DNA of 64,000 nucleotides from Pseudomonadota bacterium (GTDB taxonomy: Bacteria > Desulfobacterota > Syntrophorhabdia > Syntrophorhabdales > Syntrophorhabdaceae), in contig JAPLKB010000030.1 in assembly GCA_026388275.1 (NCBI GenBank), positions 1 to 64,000 on the forward strand, given 5' to 3'. Position numbers and translations under genes: made by a program. The notes under the pieces were generated by a model. That model made no database searches and was not told where the DNA came from. It was given only the letters and a program-made list of their open reading frames with translations. This document shows positions 24,643-33,469 of this stretch, one piece after another. The number at the start of each line of letters is the position of its first letter. Positions within the stretch are counted from its first letter, which is position 1.

Positions 24643-25359
24643 ATGCAATATTTAAAATATCTTTTTAAAAGCATCCATCTTCTGAATATTGGGCTTATCG
24701 TAGCCCTTGCCTTAATGGCGCAGTATGCCATACTGCCCCTCTTAAAAAAAATGAGCACAGAAATGACTATGCCTACAGGCAAACATATCTCAATCGGAGA
24801 AGAGGAAAAACAGGCAAGCGCGCAGACCTCCCCGTTTTCCGACTTCATGATGATTGCGGAGCAGAACCTTTTCCATCCTGACAGGATAATACCCTCTCAG
24901 AAGGTTTCTGTTCCATTGCCGGAGATTGTTCTCTATGGAGTCCTGATCACGGATACCATGAGCGTAGCCTTCATCGAAGACAGGAAAACCGCTCGCTCGA
25001 CACCGGGCCGGGGAAAGCGCCAGATGCAACTAAAGAAAGGAGACACTGTGAGTGGCTTTGTCCTCCGGGAGGTTGAGCCGGACCGGATCATCCTTGTAAA
25101 GGGAGATGACAAGTTGGTAGTATTACTGGACGATAAGAACAAAAGGAAGTCTGCGGAAAAAGCGGCATCAATGGCTTCGAAAGAGCCGGCAAGCACTTTG
25201 CCCTCAACATCCTCGCCGCCTGCAGCTTCTCCAGCAAGTGCTACGTCTTCAAAAGCAGCAGCGTCTCTTACCCCCGCACCGACTGTGGCGCCCCAGACTC
25301 CCGGTACACCTCAGATATCGCGTAGGCAGAGGATACAGCAGTTGCTAAATGAAAAGTAA
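24643..25359 (+). CDS. gspC: GspC-like T2SS protein lacking a PDZ domain
   Basis: A 238-residue protein with one transmembrane helix (about 14-35) and a periplasmic homology-region domain (DFMMIAEQNLFHPDR, then LPEIVLYGVLITDTMSVAFIED and MQLKKGDTVSGFVLREVEPDRIIL), the hallmark of GspC/PilP. The C-terminus is a Pro/Ser/Ala-rich low-complexity tail (about 180-235) with no PDZ or coiled-coil domain. GspC links the inner platform to the secretin N0 domain. It comes last in this operon after a 91-base gap, whereas enteric gspC comes first. Confidence 0.8.
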   Translation: MQYLKYLFKSIHLLNIGLIVALALMAQYAILPLLKKMSTEMTMPTGKHISIGEEEKQASAQTSPFSDFMMIAEQNLFHPDRIIPSQKVSVPLPEIVLYGVLITDTMSVAFIEDRKTARSTPGRGKRQMQLKKGDTVSGFVLREVEPDRIILVKGDDKLVVLLDDKNKRKSAEKAASMASKEPASTLPSTSSPPAASPASATSSKAAASLTPAPTVAPQTPGTPQISRRQRIQQLLNEK

Positions 25360-25394
25360 ACCCTCCGTCTCCAATAAACAAGTGAGGAAACACA

Positions 25395-26840
25395 ATGAGA
25401 AAGCAGAATAATCTCCCGGCGAATACAGTTGAATTGGGCCGTCAGGGGGAGACTGAACGCAGCCAGGCCGATGAAGCTCTTTTCAGGGAGAGAAATCAGC
25501 TCAAAAAACTTCTCTATATATGCCAGATGGCGGATACACAAATCCAGGAAATAAGTTCTTTCGTGATTGAAGAGTGCATCAGAATCAGCGAGAGCGAACT
25601 GGGATTCTTCGGGTTAATCAGCGAAGATGAAACATTGATGACGGCCCATTTATGGTCGGAAAAGGTCATGGAAACCTGCGCCATGGATAATAAACCGGTG
25701 GAATTCCCTTGCGGGAATGCCGGAATCTGGGCAGAGGCGATAAGACAGCGCAAGCCGGTGACCATCAATGACTACAACAAACCTGATCCCCGCAAGAAGG
25801 GCTGCCCCGACGGCCATGTAGCTTTGTCGCGCCTGATGAGCATTCCCATTGTCGATGGAGGTAAAGTCGTTGCTGTTGCCGCGGTTGCAAACAAGCGGGC
25901 AGAATACACTGAATCCGATTACCTCCATATCCATATCTTTCTGGAGAACATGTGGAGCATCATACAGCGGAATCGGTCAATAGAAGCCTTACGGGTAAGT
26001 GAGGAGAGGTTTCGCACCGTTGCTGACTTTACCTATAACTGGGAAACCTGGAGCGGCGACGACGGCCGCTATATCTATGTCTCTTCCTCCTGTAAGAGAA
26101 TGACGGGCTACTGCGTAGAAGAATTCATGAACGATCCCGATCTTATGACGAAGATTGCCCACCATGACGATTGGGCGCTTCTGGCCAGACATGAGCAGGA
26201 ATGCATCACCAGAGAGGTTTGCCACCTTGACTTCCGCATTATCACCCGGGACGGCGAGGAGCGTTGGATCAGCCACATCTGCCAGTCGGTATTCAACCCT
26301 GACGGAAAATCCCTTGGCCGCCGCGCCAGCAACCAGGACATCACCCAGCAAAAAACACTGGAAATCAAACTGGATACATACAATCAGCAACTGGAACAGC
26401 TGGTGGCAACACGGACGGCGGAGCTGGAGGAACTGAATACGGCCCTGAAAGTTCTGCTGCAGCATCGGGAAGCGGAAAAGACCGAGACCGAACAGAGAAT
26501 TCTGGCAAATATGAACGAGCTTGTTACCCCCTATCTGGAGAAACTGAAAGCAAGTCAGTTGGGCATCACGCAAAAGACCCTCATAGATATTTTGGAAAGT
26601 AATCTGAAAGATATTTTTTCTCCTTTCCTGCGCCACCTTTCCACGGCTCAATACAATCTGACCCCTCAGGAAATTCAGATTGCCACCATGATTCAGAGCG
26701 GCAGGACCAGCAAAGAAATGGCATCTATTTTAAACGTATCGTACAGAACGATCAATTTTCACCGCGAAAACATCAGAAAAAAGCTCGGCCTTGGAAACAA
26801 AAAGGTCAATCTCAGATCCCACCTGTTATTAATTACATAA
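25395..26840 (+). CDS. GAF-PAS-LuxR transcriptional regulator
   Basis: A 481-residue cytoplasmic regulator. A GAF_2-type sensor (about 35-195, with SELGFFGLISEDE and PCGNAGIWAEAIRQRKPV) is followed by a PAS domain (about 205-325, ending RRASNQDITQQK), a coiled coil (about 330-375) and a LuxR/FixJ HTH (about 415-475, LTPQEIQIATMIQSGRTSKEMASIL). There is no receiver domain and no transmembrane helix. It lies between the T2SS operon (35 bases after gspC) and the multicopper oxidase, so it may control one or both. Ligand unknown. Confidence 0.88.
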   Translation: MRKQNNLPANTVELGRQGETERSQADEALFRERNQLKKLLYICQMADTQIQEISSFVIEECIRISESELGFFGLISEDETLMTAHLWSEKVMETCAMDNKPVEFPCGNAGIWAEAIRQRKPVTINDYNKPDPRKKGCPDGHVALSRLMSIPIVDGGKVVAVAAVANKRAEYTESDYLHIHIFLENMWSIIQRNRSIEALRVSEERFRTVADFTYNWETWSGDDGRYIYVSSSCKRMTGYCVEEFMNDPDLMTKIAHHDDWALLARHEQECITREVCHLDFRIITRDGEERWISHICQSVFNPDGKSLGRRASNQDITQQKTLEIKLDTYNQQLEQLVATRTAELEELNTALKVLLQHREAEKTETEQRILANMNELVTPYLEKLKASQLGITQKTLIDILESNLKDIFSPFLRHLSTAQYNLTPQEIQIATMIQSGRTSKEMASILNVSYRTINFHRENIRKKLGLGNKKVNLRSHLLLIT

Positions 26841-26861
26841 TGCCAGTATTTAGCTGGTATT
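26838..26861 (+). terminator. Hairpin after the LuxR-type gene, doubling as repeated half-sites
   Basis: TAATGCCAG and CTGGTATTA form an inverted repeat around TATTTAG, starting at the stop codon of the regulator. The right arm CTGGTATT at 26854-26861 is repeated at 26876-26883, exactly 22 bases on, so this may be an operator for the downstream oxidase in addition to, or instead of, a terminator. Confidence 0.4.
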
Positions 26862-27030
26862 ATGTTTGATATAAACTGGTATTGCTTTACCGCCTAATGA
26901 TACTTAATTATATTTAGCGAAGAAATGACAAAATGCAAACAACGAGACCTTTGAATTCTGCAACCAAGCACTTTATCCGTCATTCCTGTGCAAGCGGCAT
27001 TCAAAAAAACAGACGTAAAAGGAGACTAAT

Positions 27031-30000
27031 ATGAAAGGACCAGGATGGATTTTACTTGTAAGTTTGTTGGTGATCGTTGCTGCCAATCCCTTAGGGGTCA
27101 ACCTCGCTCAGGCAGGCCCGGGGACACTGGCAGGGACAGATGCTTCGGTAACGCCGAGCGGCGGCACGTTTTACGCCAACAGTCCTTTAGGCACGCATCG
27201 GTACTGTAACGCTGCCGGCGTGTGCAGTGCTACAAGAGATTCTGGAACAGCCCTTGCAAAGTTTGTCGACAAGCTGCCGGGACTGGGATCGGCGAACGCG
27301 AATGGTCTTGGGCAATATATCCCTGTTGCCACTCCTGATACGACAACCTATTCGGGATCTGATTACTACGAGATCGGACTGAAGGACTATACCCAAAAAA
27401 TGCATACGAACCTGCCCAAAGCTACCAAACTCAGAGGTTATTATCAGAAGAATGGAACAGACCATTCTACACAGTATCTGGGACCCCTGATCTTGGCCAA
27501 AACGTACGATCCTACCAAAACGGCGGGCGTGGCGGGAAATGGAAAGCCGGTGCGTATCAAGTTTTTAAATGAGCTTGGCATAAATGGCGCCGGTGACCTA
27601 TTCATTCCTGTAGATACCACGTATATGGGTGCAGGGATGGGACCTTTGTCCGCTGCTGGCGCACCTTGTGATCCATCTCTCCCTGGCGCAACATGTGCCA
27701 GTTATACACAGAACCGTGCCACCATCCATCTACATGGCGGCGTCACGCCATGGATCAGCGACGGTACACCCCACCAATGGATCACCCCGTCAGGAGATTC
27801 AACCCCCTACAAAAAAGGTGTGAGCCAGCAAAACGTTCCTGATATGCCGGATCCAAACGGTCTGGTACAAGGATCGGCTACTTTTTATTACACCAACCAG
27901 CAGAGCGGCCGACTGATGTTCTATCATGATCATGCCTATGGGCTCACCCGTCTCAATGTCTATGCCGGCGAGGCCGCGGGATATCTTTTATACGACCAGA
28001 CAGAGGAAGATTTTATTCTGGGGACCAATACCTCGGGTAACAACTCTGGCCTTAAATCGCCAATCCCTAATAATGGCGGAGGTGTTTATACTTATGGTAT
28101 TCCACTTATCATCCAGGACAAGACCTTTGTGCCAGCCGACATCGCAGTCCAGGATGCCAAGTGGACAAATGCCAAATGGGGAGTATCCGGTGACCTCTGG
28201 TATCCGCACGTATATGAGACGAATCAGTGGCCTGATAATCCGGACAACAGCGGAGCAAACAATTTCGGCAGGTGGGATTGGGGCCCCTGGTTCTGGCCGC
28301 CGGTAATCGTGGATGCGGCGCACAGCACGCCACCGGTATACCAGTGGGATGTGACCGGCACACCTGAAGCATTCATGGACACCATGTTGGTCAACGGCAC
28401 TGCCTATCCCTACCTTCCGGTGAGCCCGACAGCTTATCGGTTCCGAATTCTTAATGCCTGCAATGACAGACCTCTCAATCTGCAGCTGTATGTGGCCGAT
28501 CCCATGATCACAACCGGAGCAGGCGTTGGCAAGGAAGTCCCAATGGTTACCGCAGCCTCGCGTCCGGCCTGTTCTCCGACGCTTGCAACTAATTGCACAT
28601 GCAACGATGGAACCAGTAAGCCTAACATCCTCTGGAGGAATACTGCGACCGGTCAGAATTCCGTCTGGTTAATGAATGGGATAGAGTTTTTGAGCGGGCA
28701 ATCCTTAAATCAAGTACCCGATCCGAACTGGGCACTTGTTGGTGTGGGTGACTTTAATGGTGACGGCAACCCGGACATCCTCTGGAGGAATACTGCGACC
28801 GGTCAGAATCACGTCTGGTTCATGAATGGGACAGAGATTTTGGACGGGCAATACTTCCATCAAGTACCCGATCTGAACTGGAAAATTGTTGGTGTGGGTG
28901 ACTTTAATAGTGACGGTAAGCCTGACATCCTCTGGAGGAATACTGTGACCGGTGAGAATCACGTCTGGTTCATGAATGGAATAGAAATTTTGAGTGGGCA
29001 ATATTTCAATCAAATACCCGATCCTAACTGGGCACTTGTTGGTGTGGGTGACTTTAATGGTGACGGCAACCCTGACATCCTCTGGAGGAATACTGCGACT
29101 GGTCAGGATTACGTCTGGTTCATGAATGGGATAGAAATTTTGAGCGGGCAATACTTCAATGAAGTACCCGATCTGAACTGGAAAATTGTTGGTGTGGATG
29201 CCTTCAATGCAGGCGCCAACTCGCCGGCAGGCTGCTTCCCTGATACATGGCCTACGGATGGAAGGGCAGGCGGTGTGCCTGATCCTGCCTATGCAGGTCC
29301 GAAGATGATCCAGATAGGCACCGAAGGCGGTTTGCTGCCTGCGCCGGTGGTGCTCAATAATCAGCCGGTTGGCTATGAATACAACCGGAGAACCATCGTG
29401 GTTCTCGATATCCTGAACCAGACGCTCCTGTTGGGACCGGCAGAGCGTGCCGATGTCATCATCGACTTCTCCGCTTTCCCCGGTAAAAACGTCATTCTCT
29501 ATAACGATGCACCTGCGCCCAATCCGGCTTTTGACCCGCGCTATGACTATTTCACGGGAGACCAGGATAATACCTGGATGGGCGGTGCTCCTACGACTGC
29601 GGCAGGATATGGCCCCAATACCCGGACCATCATGCAATTCCAGGTGGCATCTGGTTCTGCAACGACACCATATTACAATGACACGGCTAAGATGGCCACT
29701 TTGACCACAGCGATGCAAACCGCCTTCAATGCGACTCAGCCCAAACCTATTGTGCCGCAGACGACATATCCTGCACCAAATAACGTTGTTGTCGGCGCCC
29801 AGTATGCACACATCCAGGACAACTCTATGACTTTCAAGCCAATTGGAGGAGCATCAAATACGATCAATTTTAACTCCAAGGCCATCCAGGAACTGTGGGA
29901 CCCCTACGGACGGATGAACGCTACACTGGGAGTCGAACTGCCTTTTACCAATAATAATATACAAACAACAATCCCGTTGGGGTACGTAGATCCGGTTACC

Positions 30001-30429
30001 GAGACAATTAATAACAATGAGACCCAACTCTGGAAGATTACTCATAACGGTGTTGACACCCACCCTGTTCACTTCCACCTGTTTAACGTGCAGCTCATCA
30101 ACCGGGTCGGCTGGGACGGGGCAATAAGACCACCTGAACCAAACGAACTGGGCTGGAAAGAAACCGTCAGGATGAAACCACTGGAAGACGTTATTGTTGG
30201 ATTCAAAGCGGTTCTACCTACACTTCCCTTTGCTATTCCCAACAGTAATCGTCTTCTGGATCCGACTAGGTTGGTAGGAACCAATCTCACACTAATAGAC
30301 CCGGCAGACGGAAATGCGAAAGTCTACGTCAATGCAATGACCGATTTTGGTCATGAGTACGTATGGCATTGCCACATCCTGGGCCATGAAGAGAACGATT
30401 TCATGCGGCCGATGATCTTGGTACCATAG
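27031..30429 (+). CDS. Secreted multicopper oxidase with inserted FG-GAP-like repeats
   Basis: A 1132-residue protein with a signal peptide (about 1-28, ending AQA) and a strong AAGGAG site before the ATG. All four copper motifs are present: HLHG (His233, His235), HDH (His299, His301), HPVHFH (His1011, 1014, 1016) and HCHILGH...M (His1113, Cys1114, His1115, His1119, Met1125). It should therefore bind the T1 site and the trinuclear cluster. Residues 530-729 are four tandem 50-residue repeats of the type ILWRNTATGQNHVWFMNG...VGVGDFNGDG, resembling FG-GAP/VCBS calcium-binding beta-propeller blades inserted in the cupredoxin array. Related deltaproteobacterial oxidases (OmpB of Geobacter) act extracellularly on metals and are T2SS substrates. 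The substrate here is unknown. Confidence 0.92.
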   Translation: MKGPGWILLVSLLVIVAANPLGVNLAQAGPGTLAGTDASVTPSGGTFYANSPLGTHRYCNAAGVCSATRDSGTALAKFVDKLPGLGSANANGLGQYIPVATPDTTTYSGSDYYEIGLKDYTQKMHTNLPKATKLRGYYQKNGTDHSTQYLGPLILAKTYDPTKTAGVAGNGKPVRIKFLNELGINGAGDLFIPVDTTYMGAGMGPLSAAGAPCDPSLPGATCASYTQNRATIHLHGGVTPWISDGTPHQWITPSGDSTPYKKGVSQQNVPDMPDPNGLVQGSATFYYTNQQSGRLMFYHDHAYGLTRLNVYAGEAAGYLLYDQTEEDFILGTNTSGNNSGLKSPIPNNGGGVYTYGIPLIIQDKTFVPADIAVQDAKWTNAKWGVSGDLWYPHVYETNQWPDNPDNSGANNFGRWDWGPWFWPPVIVDAAHSTPPVYQWDVTGTPEAFMDTMLVNGTAYPYLPVSPTAYRFRILNACNDRPLNLQLYVADPMITTGAGVGKEVPMVTAASRPACSPTLATNCTCNDGTSKPNILWRNTATGQNSVWLMNGIEFLSGQSLNQVPDPNWALVGVGDFNGDGNPDILWRNTATGQNHVWFMNGTEILDGQYFHQVPDLNWKIVGVGDFNSDGKPDILWRNTVTGENHVWFMNGIEILSGQYFNQIPDPNWALVGVGDFNGDGNPDILWRNTATGQDYVWFMNGIEILSGQYFNEVPDLNWKIVGVDAFNAGANSPAGCFPDTWPTDGRAGGVPDPAYAGPKMIQIGTEGGLLPAPVVLNNQPVGYEYNRRTIVVLDILNQTLLLGPAERADVIIDFSAFPGKNVILYNDAPAPNPAFDPRYDYFTGDQDNTWMGGAPTTAAGYGPNTRTIMQFQVASGSATTPYYNDTAKMATLTTAMQTAFNATQPKPIVPQTTYPAPNNVVVGAQYAHIQDNSMTFKPIGGASNTINFNSKAIQELWDPYGRMNATLGVELPFTNNNIQTTIPLGYVDPVTETINNNETQLWKITHNGVDTHPVHFHLFNVQLINRVGWDGAIRPPEPNELGWKETVRMKPLEDVIVGFKAVLPTLPFAIPNSNRLLDPTRLVGTNLTLIDPADGNAKVYVNAMTDFGHEYVWHCHILGHEENDFMRPMILVP
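28618..29217 (+). repeat. Four tandem 150-bp coding repeats
   Basis: The units begin at 28618, 28768, 28918 and 29068, each exactly 150 bp. They share long identical runs (for example CATCCTCTGGAGGAATACTG). Units 1 and 3 end DPNWALVGVG, while units 2 and 4 end DLNWKIVGV, so a 300-bp pair was probably duplicated. The last unit decays at its end. Confidence 0.9.
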
Positions 30430-30458
30430 CCTGTCATTGCACAGACAAGACTTCAACT

Positions 30459-30498
30459 TCAGGGGACAACTCCCGATATCAAAGGAGTTGTCCCCTGA
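30459..30498 (+). terminator. Perfect 15-bp hairpin after the multicopper oxidase
   Basis: TCAGGGGACAACTCC at 30459-30473 pairs perfectly with GGAGTTGTCCCCTGA at 30484-30498 across a 10-base loop. It lies 30 bases after the stop. It has no T-run, so it may be a processing or mRNA-end hairpin, not a canonical terminator. Confidence 0.65.
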
Positions 30499-30650
30499 TT
30501 ACAATCATGCGATGTTTATCTTTGAAAAGGAGCATCCGGCTGTGCTCAAATCTGAAAACAAATAGAACGAATCGGGTTTGTGCAGGATTTAGGAAATTAC
30601 CTGAAAGTTTTTTATGAATATGCCCGGTCATGAATCAGGAGGATGGGAGA

Positions 30651-31505
30651 ATGAAAATTAAAGTTTGGGGTTGCCGTGGATCCATAACAACACCCGGTCT
30701 CAATACTCTTCGTTACGGGGGCAATTCTACTTGCCTGGAGATACGCTCCGTTTTGGGACAGGTCTTTGTTGTTGACGCCGGTTCCGGCCTGCGCAATCTC
30801 GGGAAAGCCCTTAGGCAGGAAGAGGATATCTCGGATGTTCGTTTTTTCCTGACACATCCGCACTGGGACCACCTGGTAGGCTTTCCTTTTTTTGAACCGG
30901 CCTATTCCGATCATTACAATATTACCTTTTGCAGCGGGCCTCATTCACAGGACGCGATACGCAGATACCTGTCCCGCCAGATGGAAGCCCCTTATTTCCC
31001 AATTGATTTTAAATATTTGAAGGCCAACTTCAACTACCGTTGCGATCAGCCTAAGTCAGGAAACGGCAATTGCATGATTGGCAGTATGGAATTTTGCGCC
31101 TTTCCCCTGAATCATCCTGGCGGCGGGTATGGCTTTAAATTTGTCGAAAGCGGAAAGGCATTTGTGTTCCTGAGTGACAATGAACTGGGATTTCAGCATA
31201 AAGGCGGCTTGTCAAATGAGCAATATGTTGCATTCTGCCGCGATGTTGACCTGCTCTTTCATGACGCCCAATATACGGCTGAAGAATATAAGCACACCCG
31301 AGGATGGGGACATTCCACATACAAAGATGCCACAGATTTGGCAATCGATGCCGGTGTTAAACGTTTTGGGCTGTTTCATCACGATCCGGACCGCACAGAC
31401 GATGACATGGATCAGCAGGCGGATTACTGCCGGGAACAAATAAGCCGGGCCGGCAGTCCAGCGGAGTGTTTTCCCTGTGCAGAGGGAATGGTGGTTGAAC
31501 TATAA
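30651..31505 (+). CDS. MBL-fold metallohydrolase (RNase Z/PhnP-like)
   Basis: A 284-residue metallo-beta-lactamase-fold protein. It opens with KVWGCRGSITTPG and RYGGNSTCLEI, the usual start of this subfamily. The metal motif is LTHPHWDHLVGFPFF (HxHxDH with an intervening W), with further ligands likely in PLNHPGGGYGF, FLSDNE, FHDAQY and LFHHDPDR. No transmembrane or signal segment is seen. The ATG at 30651 has AGGAGG eight bases upstream and is preferred over 30630. It probably acts on a small phosphodiester or nucleotide ligand, but the substrate cannot be read from sequence. It is a single-gene unit. Confidence 0.85.
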   Translation: MKIKVWGCRGSITTPGLNTLRYGGNSTCLEIRSVLGQVFVVDAGSGLRNLGKALRQEEDISDVRFFLTHPHWDHLVGFPFFEPAYSDHYNITFCSGPHSQDAIRRYLSRQMEAPYFPIDFKYLKANFNYRCDQPKSGNGNCMIGSMEFCAFPLNHPGGGYGFKFVESGKAFVFLSDNELGFQHKGGLSNEQYVAFCRDVDLLFHDAQYTAEEYKHTRGWGHSTYKDATDLAIDAGVKRFGLFHHDPDRTDDDMDQQADYCREQISRAGSPAECFPCAEGMVVEL

Positions 31506-31693
31506 AGGAGATCATCTCTTTACCATAATGAGACGATCTTTTAATGGTTGTCTTTAAAAATTCTGAAAACCTTTAATTGGTGTATCTCTTCTGATGGCAA
31601 ACGACTTCAGAATCGAATATTTTAATCAGAATTGTTTAAAGGTTCTAAAAAACAGAGATTACAATAAATAAATTACATTTTCACACAAGGAGG

Positions 31694-32401
31694 ATGATGA
31701 AACGGAAACTGAGCAGCACTATAGGGATATTGATCTTAGGCTATTTGTTTCTTGCTGTTGCGGCAAATGCAGCGGAAGAATCTGTTCTAAAAACACAAAA
31801 GGATAAGATAAACTATGGTATCGGGGTCAGTGTGCTGAGGAACTTCAAGCAGCAGGAAATTGACCCGGATCTTGAGTTCGTAATCAAGGGCATGATGGAC
31901 GCTCAATCAGGCGGCAAGCTCCTTTTAACCGAAGAGGAACTCCGCAGCACCCTGGACGCGTATCAAGCTGAACTAAAACAGATGCACGCACAGGCAATGA
32001 AAGCAGCAGCCATTGAAAACAAGCAAGAGGGCGACGCCTTCCTGGCCGCAAACAAGAAAAAGGAGGACGTGGTCACCCTGCCGAGCGGGCTGCAGTACAA
32101 GATCCTCAAGGCAGGCGACGGCAAGAAGCCATCGGGGAATGATATGGTGGAGTGCCATTACCGGGGAACCCTCATCAAGGGAACCGAATTTGATAGTTCC
32201 TATCGCACCGGAAAGCCTGCTGTCTTCAAGGTCTTAGGTGTGATTCCTGGCTTGACTGAGGCATTGATGCTCATGCCGGTCGGCTCCAAGTGGCAACTTT
32301 TCGTTCCTCCCGAGCTGGCTTATGGAATAAGGGGCGCGGGCCGCGACATCGGGCCGAACGCGACACTCATCTTTGAACTCGAACTTCTCGCCATCAAGTG
32401 A
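31694..32401 (+). CDS. FKBP-type peptidyl-prolyl isomerase (Mip/FkpA-like)
   Basis: A 235-residue periplasmic foldase. A signal peptide (about 1-27, ending ANA) is followed by the helical dimerisation domain (about 30-125, KDKINYGIGVSVLRNF and the long KQMHAQAMKAAAIENKQ helix) and the FKBP domain (about 135-235) with VECHYRGTLIKGTEFDSSY and PPELAYGIRGAG, the catalytic surface. AAGGAGG sits directly before ATGATG (31694/31697), so either ATG could serve. Such enzymes assist folding of outer-membrane and secreted proteins; the neighbouring secreted oxidase is a plausible client (inference). Confidence 0.93.
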   Translation: MMKRKLSSTIGILILGYLFLAVAANAAEESVLKTQKDKINYGIGVSVLRNFKQQEIDPDLEFVIKGMMDAQSGGKLLLTEEELRSTLDAYQAELKQMHAQAMKAAAIENKQEGDAFLAANKKKEDVVTLPSGLQYKILKAGDGKKPSGNDMVECHYRGTLIKGTEFDSSYRTGKPAVFKVLGVIPGLTEALMLMPVGSKWQLFVPPELAYGIRGAGRDIGPNATLIFELELLAIK

Positions 32402-32461
32402 TGTATGCCTATGTAATTTACCATAAGCATCTATGTCATGTAAGCGGCGTCCCCTGGTATC

Positions 32462-33469
32462 TTAATAACCTTCGAGTCTGAAATCGGTAAATAACATGGC
32501 ACAGATTGTGATTACAGCAAAAATGAGATAAAGAATAAGAGTCATAAGGGTGAGCAGCTTTTGAATACGGGGAACAATTTCATAGAGACTTTCTATGTAT
32601 CTGAAAGGTATAAGCATACCAACACCAGTGCCGGCCACAACTCCCCCGAGGAGTGTGCTATATATCAAATACCCGATATAATGATACTCTTTCTGCAGGA
32701 TACAGAAGGGACAATGGTGCGTCGGCAGCTCATAAAAATAAAGTGAGATGAATGAAATAAGTGCCGCGATTGATACCGCAAAGGTAACCAGGGTCATAAT
32801 GGAAAAAAATAGTCCGGCTAATGCCCTGCTCTTAAGGAAGAAATAGAGCCCGGACATTAAGGTAATCGTCATGACGGCACAAAAAAGGATCTTCATGGGT
32901 ATACCTGGCAGCGCCGTAAGGCTTGCCCCTATTCCTGTACTTTCCGGACTGAAGAGACTTCCACAGCATGATGTAATGATATTGGCCTTAAGATTAAGAA
33001 AATAGGCGCCCTGGGTGAACATCTCTGCAAAAATAAAAGGCGTTATTATGAGAAGCAATAGGTATTTCGTTTTTATTAAAGGGTAATCAACAGCTCTGTT
33101 ATCCGTGTAGTTCAATATGAGCCATACTCCACCGAGCAGGAAGTTAAATATTTTAAGTAGTATGGTGGGGTACCCGAAACCATTTACATTCAATGTTCCT
33201 GCCGCACACATGGCGCCGACAAAGAGGCTGCTCAGCTTGTCGGCTGTAAAGATGAACAAAAAAAGCGAAAGGAGCTGAAAACCGAAAGCGTAACTCATGA
33301 TAGTTGAAATAAGGTATGTTTTTCTTTCCAGGCTCAATTGCAGTTCACTGCCATCCTGTAAATCCCAGTTTCTCAAAATGCTCACCCCGTACCAGGCAGC
33401 ATATAAAACCATGTAGCTCACAATTATAGAACCGATAAAAAGGGCGATAACAGCGGGCTGCATGATCAT
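32462..33469 (-). CDS. Polytopic membrane protein with a periplasmic-type CPFC motif
   Basis: A 335-residue inner-membrane protein with about eight hydrophobic helices. Between two of them lies ELPTHHCPFCILQKEYHYIGY (Cys253, Cys256, preceded by His251-His252). This resembles the thiol loop of DsbB/VKOR-type or copper-relay proteins, but I cannot name the family. It is the last gene of a leftward operon and overlaps the ABC ATPase start by four bases, so it almost certainly works with that transporter and the two NosL-like proteins upstream. Thiol or metal relay at the membrane is inference. Confidence 0.75.
   Translation of the reverse strand: MIMQPAVIALFIGSIIVSYMVLYAAWYGVSILRNWDLQDGSELQLSLERKTYLISTIMSYAFGFQLLSLFLFIFTADKLSSLFVGAMCAAGTLNVNGFGYPTILLKIFNFLLGGVWLILNYTDNRAVDYPLIKTKYLLLLIITPFIFAEMFTQGAYFLNLKANIITSCCGSLFSPESTGIGASLTALPGIPMKILFCAVMTITLMSGLYFFLKSRALAGLFFSIMTLVTFAVSIAALISFISLYFYELPTHHCPFCILQKEYHYIGYLIYSTLLGGVVAGTGVGMLIPFRYIESLYEIVPRIQKLLTLMTLILYLIFAVITICAMLFTDFRLEGY

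Noticed and set aside
28705-29811. A 368-codon leftward frame opposite the oxidase
   Set aside because: Its length arises from the periodic coding repeats on the plus strand; it has no ribosome site and shadows an intact gene with all copper motifs.
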